From contig NZ_POTC01000003.1 of the NCBI RefSeq assembly GCF_002906255.1, forward strand, positions 1-64,000: DNA of 64,000 bases, given 5' to 3'. Made by a program: the position numbers and the translations under genes. The notes below the pieces were generated by a model, which worked only from the letters and a program-made list of their open reading frames with translations, made no database searches and had not been told where the DNA came from. Source of the stretch: Novacetimonas maltaceti (GTDB lineage: Bacteria; Pseudomonadota; Alphaproteobacteria; Acetobacterales; Acetobacteraceae). This document shows positions 32,385-40,502 of the stretch, piece by piece. Numbering within the stretch: position 1 is the stretch's first letter; the number at the start of each line of letters is the position of its first letter.

Positions 32385-33052
32385 GCGGCCTCCCCATCGG
32401 CAAGGCTGTATCCCCGGCCCCGCACGGTCCTGATGACCGTCGTGCCCACCTTCTTACGCAGGCGGCTTATGAACACCTCGACCGTGTTGCTGTCCACGTC
32501 GCGGTCCAGTGCATACAGCGCCGTGTCGATCTGCTGGCGGGAATAGATCCGGCCCGGACTGCGTGACAGCAGTTCCATGATCGCCCATTCGCGCGCGGTC
32601 AGGTCCAGCCTCTGCCCATCCCGCGAGACAGAGCGGTTTTCACGGTCGATCACGGTCCCGCCAATCCGGTAGCACGCCTGCCTGCGCGGGGCGGCATAGC
32701 GCCGCGCCACGGCCGCGATGCGCGCGACCAGTTCATTGAGGTCATATGGCTTGACGATATAATCATCCGCGCCGTCTGACAGGCCGGCGATCCGGTCGCT
32801 GACCTGGTCTTCCGCCGTGGTGATGAGAATGGCGATGTCAGAGGATCGCTGCCGGATTTCACGCAGCAGCGCGCGCCCGTTCCCATCCGGCAGCCCAAGG
32901 TCAAGGAGCATGAAGTCATAATCGACGGCGGCAATGGCGGCGCGCGCATCCTCCAGCGTCGTGAACCAGTCCACCGCATGCCCGTCCTGCCGCACGCGTT
33001 CCTGCACCGCCGCGCCAAGGTCGTGTTCATCCTCGACCACCAGAATACGCAT
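32381..33052 (-). CDS. OmpR-family response regulator of the metal efflux operon
   Basis: The 223-residue regulator has a receiver domain (MRILVVEDEHDLGAAV; phospho-accepting Asp in YDFMLLDLGLPDGNGR near residue 51; IVKPYDLNELVARI with the conserved Lys) and a winged-helix domain (LTAREWAIMELLSRSPGRI, VEVFISRLRKKVG, VRGRGYSL). It is of the QseB/PmrA/CusR type. The ATG at 33052 overlaps the RND pump stop codon; the longer upstream frame is not coding. It probably activates the operon in which it lies. Confidence 0.93.
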   Translation of the reverse strand: MRILVVEDEHDLGAAVQERVRQDGHAVDWFTTLEDARAAIAAVDYDFMLLDLGLPDGNGRALLREIRQRSSDIAILITTAEDQVSDRIAGLSDGADDYIVKPYDLNELVARIAAVARRYAAPRRQACYRIGGTVIDRENRSVSRDGQRLDLTAREWAIMELLSRSPGRIYSRQQIDTALYALDRDVDSNTVEVFISRLRKKVGTTVIRTVRGRGYSLADGEAA

Positions 33053-36000
33053 CAGTCCTGCCCCTTCCCTTTCATCACCCAGGCATAGAGCGACGGCAGC
33101 ACCAGCAGGGTCAGCAGCGTGGATGTCACCAGTCCGCCAATCACCACGCTGGCGAGCGGGCGTTCGACCTCCGCCCCCGCGCTCCGGGAAAATGCCATGG
33201 GAAAAAAGCCGAGGCTGGCGACAAGCGCTGTGGCCATGACCGGGCGGAACCGGGACTCCGCCGCCGCAAAGGCGGCCTGCGCCACCGCCATGCCCCGCGC
33301 CCGCAGGGCCGAGATCTCGCTGACCAGCACCACCCCGTTGAGGATGGCCACGCCAAACAGCGCGATGAAGCCGATCCCCGCCGAAATGCTGAACGGCATG
33401 CCCCGCAGCGTCAGCGCGATGACCCCGCCCGTGGCCGCCACCGGCAGGTTGACGAAAACCAGCAGCGCGGGCCGCACCGCGCCAAACGCCACGACCAGCA
33501 GCGCGAATATCAGCCCAAGGGCAATCGGCAGCACGATTTCCAGCCGCCGGGTGGCCGATTGCAGGTTCCGGAACTGCCCGTCCCACTGCATGGCATAACC
33601 CGACGGCAGCCTGACATCACGCGCCACGCGGGCCTGTGCCTCCGCCACGAACGAGGCAAGGTCGCGCCCGCGCACATTCGCCTGCACCACCATGCGCCGG
33701 CGCACGCCATCGCGACTGATGCGCGGCGGGCCATCGACCTCATGCACATGCGCGACCTGCGACAGCATGACGCTCCCCCGCCCGTCCATGCGCCGGACCT
33801 GCAGCGCGCCAATGGCCGCGACCGACGCGACCGAGCGTGGGTCAAGGCGGACCTGCGTGCTGATGATCGCATTGTCAACAATCACCGGACGGGTGCCAAT
33901 ATGCCCGCCGATCGCCTCCACCACGTCAAGGATGTCCTGCACCGCCACGTCACGGCCTGCGGCCTGCGCGCGGTCGATATCGGCCACGATCAGCGGCACG
34001 GTGCCGTCGCCCGCCGCCGCCACATCCGCCGCGCCCTTCACCCCCGACATGGACGCCACCACCCGGTCGCCCAGTTCGGCCAGCCTGGCAAGGTCATCGC
34101 CAAAGATCGAGACGGCGATCTGCGTGCGCACGCCCGACAGCAGGTCGTCCATGCGCATCTGCACCGGCTGGCTCCATGAATACAGCGCGTCGGGCAGTTC
34201 GCGCCGCAGCGTGTCGTCCATCGCGGCCACAAGCCCCGCCTGCGTGCGGGCGGTCTTCCATGTCGATGGATCATTGAGGAAGATGAAGCTGTCGGTCTCG
34301 TTCACGCCCATCGGGTCCGTGGGAATGGCGGAAGTGCCGGTATTGCTGACCACGGAGCGGACCTCGGGGAAACGGCGCAGGATCTGCTCCTGCTTCGTGA
34401 CCGACGCCAGCACGGTCTCGAGCGAGGCCGAAGGCAGCCGCGTGGTGGTGACCGCCAGCGCCCCTTCGTCAAGCTGGGGAATGAACTCCCCACCCAGCCG
34501 CGTGGCAAGTCCCGCGGATACGGCCAGCACGGCCAGCGTGCCGCCGAACAGCAGGCGCGGGTGCGTCTCCCCCCACGCCACCATGCGGACATAGGGACGC
34601 CGCATCAGGGCAACCAGCCGCGTATCCCCCACAGGCCGGACATTCCTGAGCGCAAGGGCCGCCAGCACGGGAATGCAGGTGAAGCAGTACGCCAGCGACG
34701 CCAGCAGCGCCATGATGACCGTCTGCGCCATGGGGCGGAACATGTGCCCCTCGATCCCCTGAAGTGTCAGCACCGGCAGGTAGACCATGATGATGACCAG
34801 TATGGCGAAGCCCACCGGGCGCATCACCTGCCGCACGGAGGAGACCACAAGCGGGATGAAGGGCATGTCCGGCGCTTCCTCCCGCCGGGACAGGACATGT
34901 TCGATCACCACCAGCGAGCCATCGACGATCATGCCGAAATCGATCGCGCCAAGGCTGAGCAGGTTGGCCGATATCTCGAACTGCCGCATCCCCGCCATGG
35001 CACAGACCAGCGCAACCGGAATGACGGAGGCGATGACCAGCGCCGCCTGCCAGTGGCCGATCACCACCACCAGCACGCCAACCACCAGCACCGCGCCCAT
35101 GACAAGGTTGTCGCGCACGGTGGCAATCGTCTGCCCCGTCAGGGTCGCGCGGGTGTAATAGGGGTCCAGCGTCACACCGGCGGGCAACGCCTGGCGGATG
35201 TGGGGCAGCGCACGGTTGATGGCGGCAAGCGTTGCATTGGAACTCGCGCCGCTTTCCATCATCACCACGCCGATCACGACCTCGCCACGCCCGTCGCGCG
35301 TCACCGCCCCCAGCCGCGTGCGCGCGCCCGTGGTGATGCGCCCGAGGTCGCGCAGCCGCACGACCGAGCCATCGGGATTGGTCCGCACGGCGATATTGCC
35401 GAAATCCGCAAGGCTGCCCACCAGCCCGCGCCCGACCACGCTCTGCTGTTCGGCATGGTGCGTGATCCACCCGCCGCCGGACGCCGCATTGTTCGCATCC
35501 ACCGCACGATAGACCTCGCCCACCGAAAGGCCAGCCCCGATCAGTCGCGCCTGGTCCAGCGTGACCTCATAGGTTTCCTCCGCCCCGCCATTGACGTTGA
35601 CATCCACCACGCCGGGCACAAGGCGCATCTGCGGCACGACGGTCCAGTTCATGATCCGGTTGAGGTCCATGAGCGAACGCCCCCCGCCCCGGATCTGGAA
35701 CTGCATGATCTCGCCCATGCCGGTGGCCAGCGGTCCCATGCTGACGGTGATGCCGGGCACGGAGATGCTGGCGCGCGCCTGCTGTATGCGTTCGTTCACG
35801 CGGGTGCGGTCAAGGTTGATGTCGGTCGCATCGCCAAACTGCACATAGACGACCGAGACCCCGCCGCGTGAGACGGAGCGCAGGTCGGTCATGCCGGGGA
35901 TGCCGGTCATGCTGGCCTCCACGGGAAAGGTGATGAGTTTCTCCACCTCCTCCGTCGCAAGGCCCGGCGCCACGACTGAGACGAGCACCTGCCTGGGCGA

Positions 36001-36126
36001 GATGTCGGGCACGGCCTCCACCGGCAGGCCCAGCACCGCCATGAGGCCCGCCGCCAGCAGAAGGCCAAGCCCGCCCAGCACCAGCATGCGCGCACGCAGC
36101 AGCGCCTCAAGGTAGGTCCGCGCCAT
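33052..36126 (-). CDS. CusA/CzcA-like heavy-metal RND efflux pump
   Basis: The 1024-residue protein is a full RND transporter with twelve membrane helices and two large periplasmic loops. HME-type signs are SRGGVSVVYVQFGDATDINL in the first loop and, in TM4, LGAIDFGMIVDGSLVVIEHV, with the two acidic residues needed for proton coupling. The TM10-12 part VALTLRGMPFSISAGIGFIA is also typical. It drives proton-dependent export of a heavy metal ion through the CusB/CusC-like partners. The substrate (Cu/Ag or Co/Zn/Cd) cannot be fixed from the sequence by eye. It overlaps both neighbours. Confidence 0.93.
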   Translation of the reverse strand: MARTYLEALLRARMLVLGGLGLLLAAGLMAVLGLPVEAVPDISPRQVLVSVVAPGLATEEVEKLITFPVEASMTGIPGMTDLRSVSRGGVSVVYVQFGDATDINLDRTRVNERIQQARASISVPGITVSMGPLATGMGEIMQFQIRGGGRSLMDLNRIMNWTVVPQMRLVPGVVDVNVNGGAEETYEVTLDQARLIGAGLSVGEVYRAVDANNAASGGGWITHHAEQQSVVGRGLVGSLADFGNIAVRTNPDGSVVRLRDLGRITTGARTRLGAVTRDGRGEVVIGVVMMESGASSNATLAAINRALPHIRQALPAGVTLDPYYTRATLTGQTIATVRDNLVMGAVLVVGVLVVVIGHWQAALVIASVIPVALVCAMAGMRQFEISANLLSLGAIDFGMIVDGSLVVIEHVLSRREEAPDMPFIPLVVSSVRQVMRPVGFAILVIIMVYLPVLTLQGIEGHMFRPMAQTVIMALLASLAYCFTCIPVLAALALRNVRPVGDTRLVALMRRPYVRMVAWGETHPRLLFGGTLAVLAVSAGLATRLGGEFIPQLDEGALAVTTTRLPSASLETVLASVTKQEQILRRFPEVRSVVSNTGTSAIPTDPMGVNETDSFIFLNDPSTWKTARTQAGLVAAMDDTLRRELPDALYSWSQPVQMRMDDLLSGVRTQIAVSIFGDDLARLAELGDRVVASMSGVKGAADVAAAGDGTVPLIVADIDRAQAAGRDVAVQDILDVVEAIGGHIGTRPVIVDNAIISTQVRLDPRSVASVAAIGALQVRRMDGRGSVMLSQVAHVHEVDGPPRISRDGVRRRMVVQANVRGRDLASFVAEAQARVARDVRLPSGYAMQWDGQFRNLQSATRRLEIVLPIALGLIFALLVVAFGAVRPALLVFVNLPVAATGGVIALTLRGMPFSISAGIGFIALFGVAILNGVVLVSEISALRARGMAVAQAAFAAAESRFRPVMATALVASLGFFPMAFSRSAGAEVERPLASVVIGGLVTSTLLTLLVLPSLYAWVMKGKGQD

Positions 36127-37289
36127 CAGTCCGCGTCCATCCCGGCAAGGCCGATGACCGAACGCAGGGCGAAACTGCCATGGTCGACGACCGCCTCGCC
36201 CCCTTTCAGGCCCGCGCGCAGCACCGCCCGCGTCCCGTCATCGAACGCCACATCGACCATCACGGGCCGGTAGTCGGTTTCGCTGCTGCGGACGAATACG
36301 ACGCTGTGGCCGTCTATCTGCTGGATCGACGCGGACGGCACGACAATGCCCGCCACGCCGTCACGTTCGGCCAGCGTCGCATCAAGCACCATGCCGGGCA
36401 CCAGCACGCCATGCGGGTTGGCGACGCTGCTGATGACCCGGACCAGTCCCGTCAGCGGACTGGCCATGCCATCGACGGTATCGATGCGCGACGCCAGCGG
36501 ACCCTGCGCCGTCCGTGTCACCTGCGCCCCCCCGGCCTGTACATGCGCCGCCTGGTCGGGGGCGATGTCGGAGACGATCCAGACACAGGACAGGTCCGCG
36601 ACGGTGGCCACGTCCATGCTCGGGGCCAGGTCGCCCGCCACGGAGGTGTCGATCGCCTGCACGATGCCATCGACCGGCGAAATCAGGGTCGAGGTCTCGT
36701 CCTGCCCCTGTCGCCCCCCCTGTTCGGAGGATGAATTGAATTCCTCGTCAAAACGGTGGCCCAACGTGTCCACATCCGCCTGGCGTGCGCGCATGGTGGC
36801 ATCGGCCTGCGCCAGCGCATCCTGCCTGCGGCGCAGTTCGGCCACGGAAATGGTCCCGCCCACCAGCGCCCTGGCGCGCTGCACCGCGGCGGCGGCGTCA
36901 CTGCGGGCCGCGATGGCGGCACCCAGCGCCGCGCGCATCTGCGTCGCCTGCAGGCGCGCGACATGCAGCGAATGGTCCTGGTACCGCAGCAGCGCCTGCC
37001 CCCGACGGACCGGCGCGCCCGGCCGCACCAGCACCGCCAGCACCTTGCCACTGCCCGCGGGATGGATATGCACCACCCGCGTCGTATCCGCCATGACCCT
37101 GCTGATGACCGGCAGCGTGGGCGCGATGGTGCCGGGCGTGGCCGTGCCCACCGTAATACCTTCATTCGCAACGGCCGCCGCATCCAGCTTCACGACCGGG
37201 GGCAGCGCGTCATCCGCGCCATGGGCCGGCAGGAGCGACAGCCACGACACGAACATGACCGTGGCGACAGGCCGGACATCCCATGTCAT
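36126..37289 (-). CDS. Periplasmic adaptor subunit (CusB/CzcB-like)
   Basis: The 387-residue protein (ATG 37289, overlapping the outer-membrane gene stop) has a signal peptide ending LPAHGADD. A lipoyl-like half (VHIHPAGSGKVLAVLVRPGA) is followed by a long helical hairpin (ALAQADATMRARQADVDTLG), the second lipoyl half (TLISPVDGIVQAIDTSVAGD) and beta-barrel parts (VPSASIQQIDGHSVVFVR). It links the RND pump to the outer-membrane channel. No N-terminal Met cluster as in E. coli CusB is seen, so copper is not certain. Confidence 0.9.
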   Translation of the reverse strand: MTWDVRPVATVMFVSWLSLLPAHGADDALPPVVKLDAAAVANEGITVGTATPGTIAPTLPVISRVMADTTRVVHIHPAGSGKVLAVLVRPGAPVRRGQALLRYQDHSLHVARLQATQMRAALGAAIAARSDAAAAVQRARALVGGTISVAELRRRQDALAQADATMRARQADVDTLGHRFDEEFNSSSEQGGRQGQDETSTLISPVDGIVQAIDTSVAGDLAPSMDVATVADLSCVWIVSDIAPDQAAHVQAGGAQVTRTAQGPLASRIDTVDGMASPLTGLVRVISSVANPHGVLVPGMVLDATLAERDGVAGIVVPSASIQQIDGHSVVFVRSSETDYRPVMVDVAFDDGTRAVLRAGLKGGEAVVDHGSFALRSVIGLAGMDAD

Positions 37290-38539
37290 GGCACGATGCC
37301 TGTCGCGATCAGCGTGCGGATGCTGGCGACATGCCACTCCACCTCCGCCCGCGCACTGGCCAGGCGGCTTGTACATGCCGCCTGCCGGGCGGAAAGCGCC
37401 GCGTCCAGACTGACCTCCCCCAGACGCCAGGCCCGTTCCTGCGCCTGGGCCCGCTTTTCCATATTCTCTGCGGCACTGCGGGTAGCCTGTCGTGCCGTGG
37501 TGGCCGCGATCAGGCGTTCACGCACGCGCATCATTTCCAGATGCACCATGCGCCGCGCCTGCGTTTCCTGACTGGTGGCCGTGGCCAGGCGGTTGCGGGC
37601 TTCGGACATGATGGGCGTGTTACGGACCTCGCTGGGCAGGGGGATGCTGAAATTCACGCCCACACGATCATCCCACGGGCTGCCGTACTGCTTTTCATGA
37701 ATGGCGTCCACGCCGATTTCCGGGTTGGGCATGAAGGAACGCCGCGCCAGCTTCATGTTGGCCTCCGCGGCTTCGACATTCCGGTGCGCGACCCGGATGC
37801 GCGGATCGTTCTCCTCGATGTCGCGCGGGGTGACGAAGCGGGCATGGGTTACATCATCGCCGCCATAACGTGACAGGTCGGGCATGCCCGGACGGCCGAG
37901 CAGCACCTCGAGCGCGGCCGTGGCGTTCCCGGCCTCCTCCTGCGCCATGGCCAGTTCGTTGCGGGCATTTTCCATCGCCGCCTGCGCCATCTGCCCATCG
38001 GCGGAGGCCAGTTCGCCCCCATGCACCGCATGCGCGACACTGCTGCCGATCCGGGCCGTTGCCTCATACAGTTCACGGGCGACATCCACGCGCGTGCGGG
38101 CGATCCGCGCGGCCGCACTGGCGTCCAGCACCCGGATCGACAGCGCCATGTGTTCGACATTGATCTGTTCATCAATGGACTCGGCTTCGGCGCTGGCGAC
38201 CTGTTTCGTGGCGCTGCCCTGCCCCGGCAGCCACAGCGGCACCGACACCCCGCCCTGGTAGGTGGTATAGCCTTCGTTACTGCCCAGCATATGGTCGTCC
38301 ATGTATTCGCCCGACAGGGTCGGGCCGCCCGCGAACCACGATCCCGCCGCGCTGGCGCGTGCGCGGGCGGAATGATGGCCAACCTGCAGCTCGGTGCGGA
38401 CGGGATCGATGGCCCACGCCATCGCGACCGCTTCATGAAAGGACAGCGCGGACGGCGGCGCCTGCGCACGCAGGGGGGAAACCCACGCCACGGCACAGAG
38501 CATCGTTGCAAGCAGGATCGGCAGCATCGGGCGGTTCAC
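37286..38539 (-). CDS. Outer-membrane efflux channel (CusC/TolC family)
   Basis: The product (about 417 residues from the GTG at 38539) has a signal peptide (LPILLATMLCAVAWVSPLRAQ) and two TolC-type repeats with long helices. Examples are LSFHEAVAMAWAIDPVRTEL and SGEYMDDHM in the first repeat and RVAHRNVEAAEANMKLARRS in the second. The beta-strand NPEIGVDAIHEKQYGS follows. I chose the GTG because GGGAAC precedes it; an ATG at 38527 would also keep the signal peptide. It forms the outer-membrane duct for the pump and is the second gene of the operon. Confidence 0.88.
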   Translation of the reverse strand: MNRPMLPILLATMLCAVAWVSPLRAQAPPSALSFHEAVAMAWAIDPVRTELQVGHHSARARASAAGSWFAGGPTLSGEYMDDHMLGSNEGYTTYQGGVSVPLWLPGQGSATKQVASAEAESIDEQINVEHMALSIRVLDASAAARIARTRVDVARELYEATARIGSSVAHAVHGGELASADGQMAQAAMENARNELAMAQEEAGNATAALEVLLGRPGMPDLSRYGGDDVTHARFVTPRDIEENDPRIRVAHRNVEAAEANMKLARRSFMPNPEIGVDAIHEKQYGSPWDDRVGVNFSIPLPSEVRNTPIMSEARNRLATATSQETQARRMVHLEMMRVRERLIAATTARQATRSAAENMEKRAQAQERAWRLGEVSLDAALSARQAACTSRLASARAEVEWHVASIRTLIATGIVP

Positions 38540-38549
38540 GCAGTTCCCG

Positions 38550-39026
38550 TCATGGGATGACGGCACTGCCATGGCCGGCCCGCGCCGCAAGGTCGTCCCA
38601 CAGGCGCGCCATCATGAGATTGACATCCGACGTCACCGAAAAGGGAGACTGCGAACGTGCGAGCGGGGACATGGACATCCGCTCCCCGATGACGAAATGC
38701 TCCCGCGAAAACAGCCGCGCGGAAATCGATCCCTGCTGCCCCTGCCCTGTCGGCCGCATGACCGTAATGCGCAGGTGGGGTGACGGACTGGCGATCTGGC
38801 CGAACGCCCGCAGTTCCGCCTCACTGGACGGGCAGGCCACGCCCTGCAGCACCGCATCGCGCAGCACGGAATGGGGATACCCGCCATACATGCCGTCCAC
38901 ATGCAGCCGGATCCCCTGCTGGATCGTCATGCATATGCCTTCGCTGCCCCCTTGCGCCCGCGCATCCCGCATGGCCACGAACAGGGCACAGGCTGCGCAC
39001 ATGCAGGCCAGAAACATCCTTCGCAT
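38550..39026 (-). CDS. Small exported protein at the head of the metal efflux operon
   Basis: The 158-residue protein has a signal peptide (RRMFLACMCAACALFVAM, ending ARAQ). The mature part has four cysteines or fewer and no His/Met metal cluster, but contains SPSPHLRITVMRPTGQGQQG and ARLFSREHFVIGERMS. The family is not one I recognise. It lies 10 bases before the outer-membrane gene and is the first gene of a six-gene unit, the place where CusF-type periplasmic metal chaperones often sit. It does not look like CusF itself. The ATG at 39026 gives a proper signal peptide; upstream in-frame starts exist. Confidence 0.65.
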   Translation of the reverse strand: MRRMFLACMCAACALFVAMRDARAQGGSEGICMTIQQGIRLHVDGMYGGYPHSVLRDAVLQGVACPSSEAELRAFGQIASPSPHLRITVMRPTGQGQQGSISARLFSREHFVIGERMSMSPLARSQSPFSVTSDVNLMMARLWDDLAARAGHGSAVIP

Positions 39027-39157
39027 AATATGTAGCGGTTCCCCGGCAGAGATATGAAGCATGTCACCATCACGATGACCGCGCGATGATAACAGGGAAA
39101 GCTGACACGAACCTGAACAAATGACGCGCCGGACGATTTTTCGGGCAATTCCATTGT

Positions 39158-39176
39158 GAAAATAATTATCATTACA
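39158..39176. promoter_or_regulatory. Fur-box-like sequence upstream of the efflux operon and the EamA gene
   Basis: GAAAATAATTATCATTACA matches 14 of the 19 positions of the classical Fur consensus (GATAATGATAATCATTATC). It lies about 130 bases before the efflux operon start (minus strand) and about 260 bases before the EamA gene (plus strand). In Acetobacteraceae a Fur or Mur protein may use a different box, so the assignment is tentative. Confidence 0.4.
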
Positions 39177-39439
39177 ATGAAATGCCACCTGCGGGGCAAA
39201 ACGGCCGATATGATTACTTGCCCTTGTCTGTGCTGCCGGGGCATGGGCGGCACGCACATGGTGGGTGCGGCATTCCGGCGATGGCCCGAAAAATTCGGCG
39301 AAGTCTGCTACCTGAAAAGCCGGGGCCTGTCATATGAAATCCGGCGCAGGAAATGCATGACTGGATTTACTGACAAGCGCTGGTCTTTACGCCTGTGCAT
39401 CCATATCTCGCCGGAACAATTTTTTCGTGAGCACTCTGG

Positions 39440-40369
39440 ATGAAGAATACCGGTCTTTTGTCGGGCATGATGCTGGCATTCGCGGCGTTCGCCTCTTTTT
39501 CGATCAGCGATGCCTATTCCAAGCTGCTCGCGGGGCGGATTGACCCGTTTGAAGTGGCATTCTTCGGCGGCGTCTTCGGCCTGCTGCTGATCCCGTTCGT
39601 GCGTGGGAAAAACGAATCCTGCCGTGACCTGTTCGTAATCGACCAACCCGTGATGTGGCTGGTGCGGGCGGTGTCCACCTTTGCCGCAACGGCGGCAAGT
39701 GTCGAAGCCTTCATGCTGCTGCCCATGCCGGAGGCCTTTTCCCTCATTTTCCTCATGCCGCTGTTCGTGACCGTCCTTTCGGTCGTGCTGCTGCGTGAGA
39801 AAGTGTCCACACTGGGGTGGCTGTCGGTCATCGTGGGGTTCGTTGGTGTCCTGATCGTGCTGCGGCCCGGCCTGCGTGCATTGCAGTTCGGGCATCTGTG
39901 CGCGCTGATTTCAGCCGTGGCAAATGCGACAGGCGTCATCGCCTACAGGCTGTCGGGACAGAATACCCCCCGCCTGTCCATGTTCGGTTCCAGCCTCTGT
40001 GGTCCGCTGCTGGGCAATGGACTGCTCATGCTTGCACATGCCAGTTGGCCGCACGGGGCCACGGTCTGGATGTTCCTGTTTGGCTATGGCTTCCTTGCCG
40101 CGCTTGGCCAACTGCTCATGATGCTGGCCACCACACGGGCCGAGGCCAGCACGATCGCCGTGCCGCAATACAGCCAGATGCTGTGGGCCGTGGCGTTCAG
40201 CTACTATGTGTTCCATGAACCGCCCGACAACTGGACCTTCGTCGGCATCGGGGTGATCATCTCCTCCGCCATGTTCAAGTGGGTCTGGCCCGGCATGGCG
40301 GGCAGGCTGGCGGCCATGAAGCGGCAGCGGGCCATGCAGCCGCCCTATGACCCCTGCCCGCTGGCCTGA
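39440..40369 (+). CDS. EamA/DMT-family inner-membrane transporter
   Basis: The 309-residue protein has about ten membrane helices in two EamA halves. The first half includes MMLAFAAFASFSISDAYSKL and ATAASVEAFMLLPMPEAFSL; the second includes LCALISAVANATGVIAYRL and AEASTIAVPQYSQMLWAVAF. Such proteins export metabolites or amino acids; the substrate here is unknown. No clear ribosome site precedes the ATG. A short upstream reading frame ends on this ATG (ATGA). It converges on the porin gene. Confidence 0.88.
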   Translation: MKNTGLLSGMMLAFAAFASFSISDAYSKLLAGRIDPFEVAFFGGVFGLLLIPFVRGKNESCRDLFVIDQPVMWLVRAVSTFAATAASVEAFMLLPMPEAFSLIFLMPLFVTVLSVVLLREKVSTLGWLSVIVGFVGVLIVLRPGLRALQFGHLCALISAVANATGVIAYRLSGQNTPRLSMFGSSLCGPLLGNGLLMLAHASWPHGATVWMFLFGYGFLAALGQLLMMLATTRAEASTIAVPQYSQMLWAVAFSYYVFHEPPDNWTFVGIGVIISSAMFKWVWPGMAGRLAAMKRQRAMQPPYDPCPLA

Positions 40370-40460
40370 CAGCCGGACAAGGTCCAAGGTCCCGGCCCTG
40401 AAAAAGGCAGTCGCCAGATCCCCCCTGTTTGCATCGCGGTTTCTGGACGACAGGCGAACG

Positions 40461-40480
40461 GGGCGATCTCACGATCGCCC
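40461..40480. repeat. Inverted repeat between convergent EamA and porin genes
   Basis: GGGCGATC-TCAC-GATCGCCC is an eight-base-pair hairpin located 92 bases after the EamA stop and 23 bases after the porin stop. Neither side has a T run, so it is not a standard intrinsic terminator, but it may slow transcription from both directions. Confidence 0.45.
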
Positions 40481-40502
40481 ACATCATGCGCGAAACCTGA
40501 CG

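Noticed and set aside
39086-39122. Possible direct repeat (two TCAG, 11 bases apart) as response-regulator box before the efflux operon
   Set aside because: Too short and degenerate to separate from chance without comparison of related promoters.
39156-39443. 95-codon plus-strand ORF before the EamA gene
   Set aside because: Not listed as a gene because its start overlaps a Fur-like box, composition is irregular and I recognise no family; kept only as a finding.
40461-40480. Hairpin considered as the terminator of both EamA and porin genes
   Set aside because: No T run on either side; annotated as an inverted repeat only.
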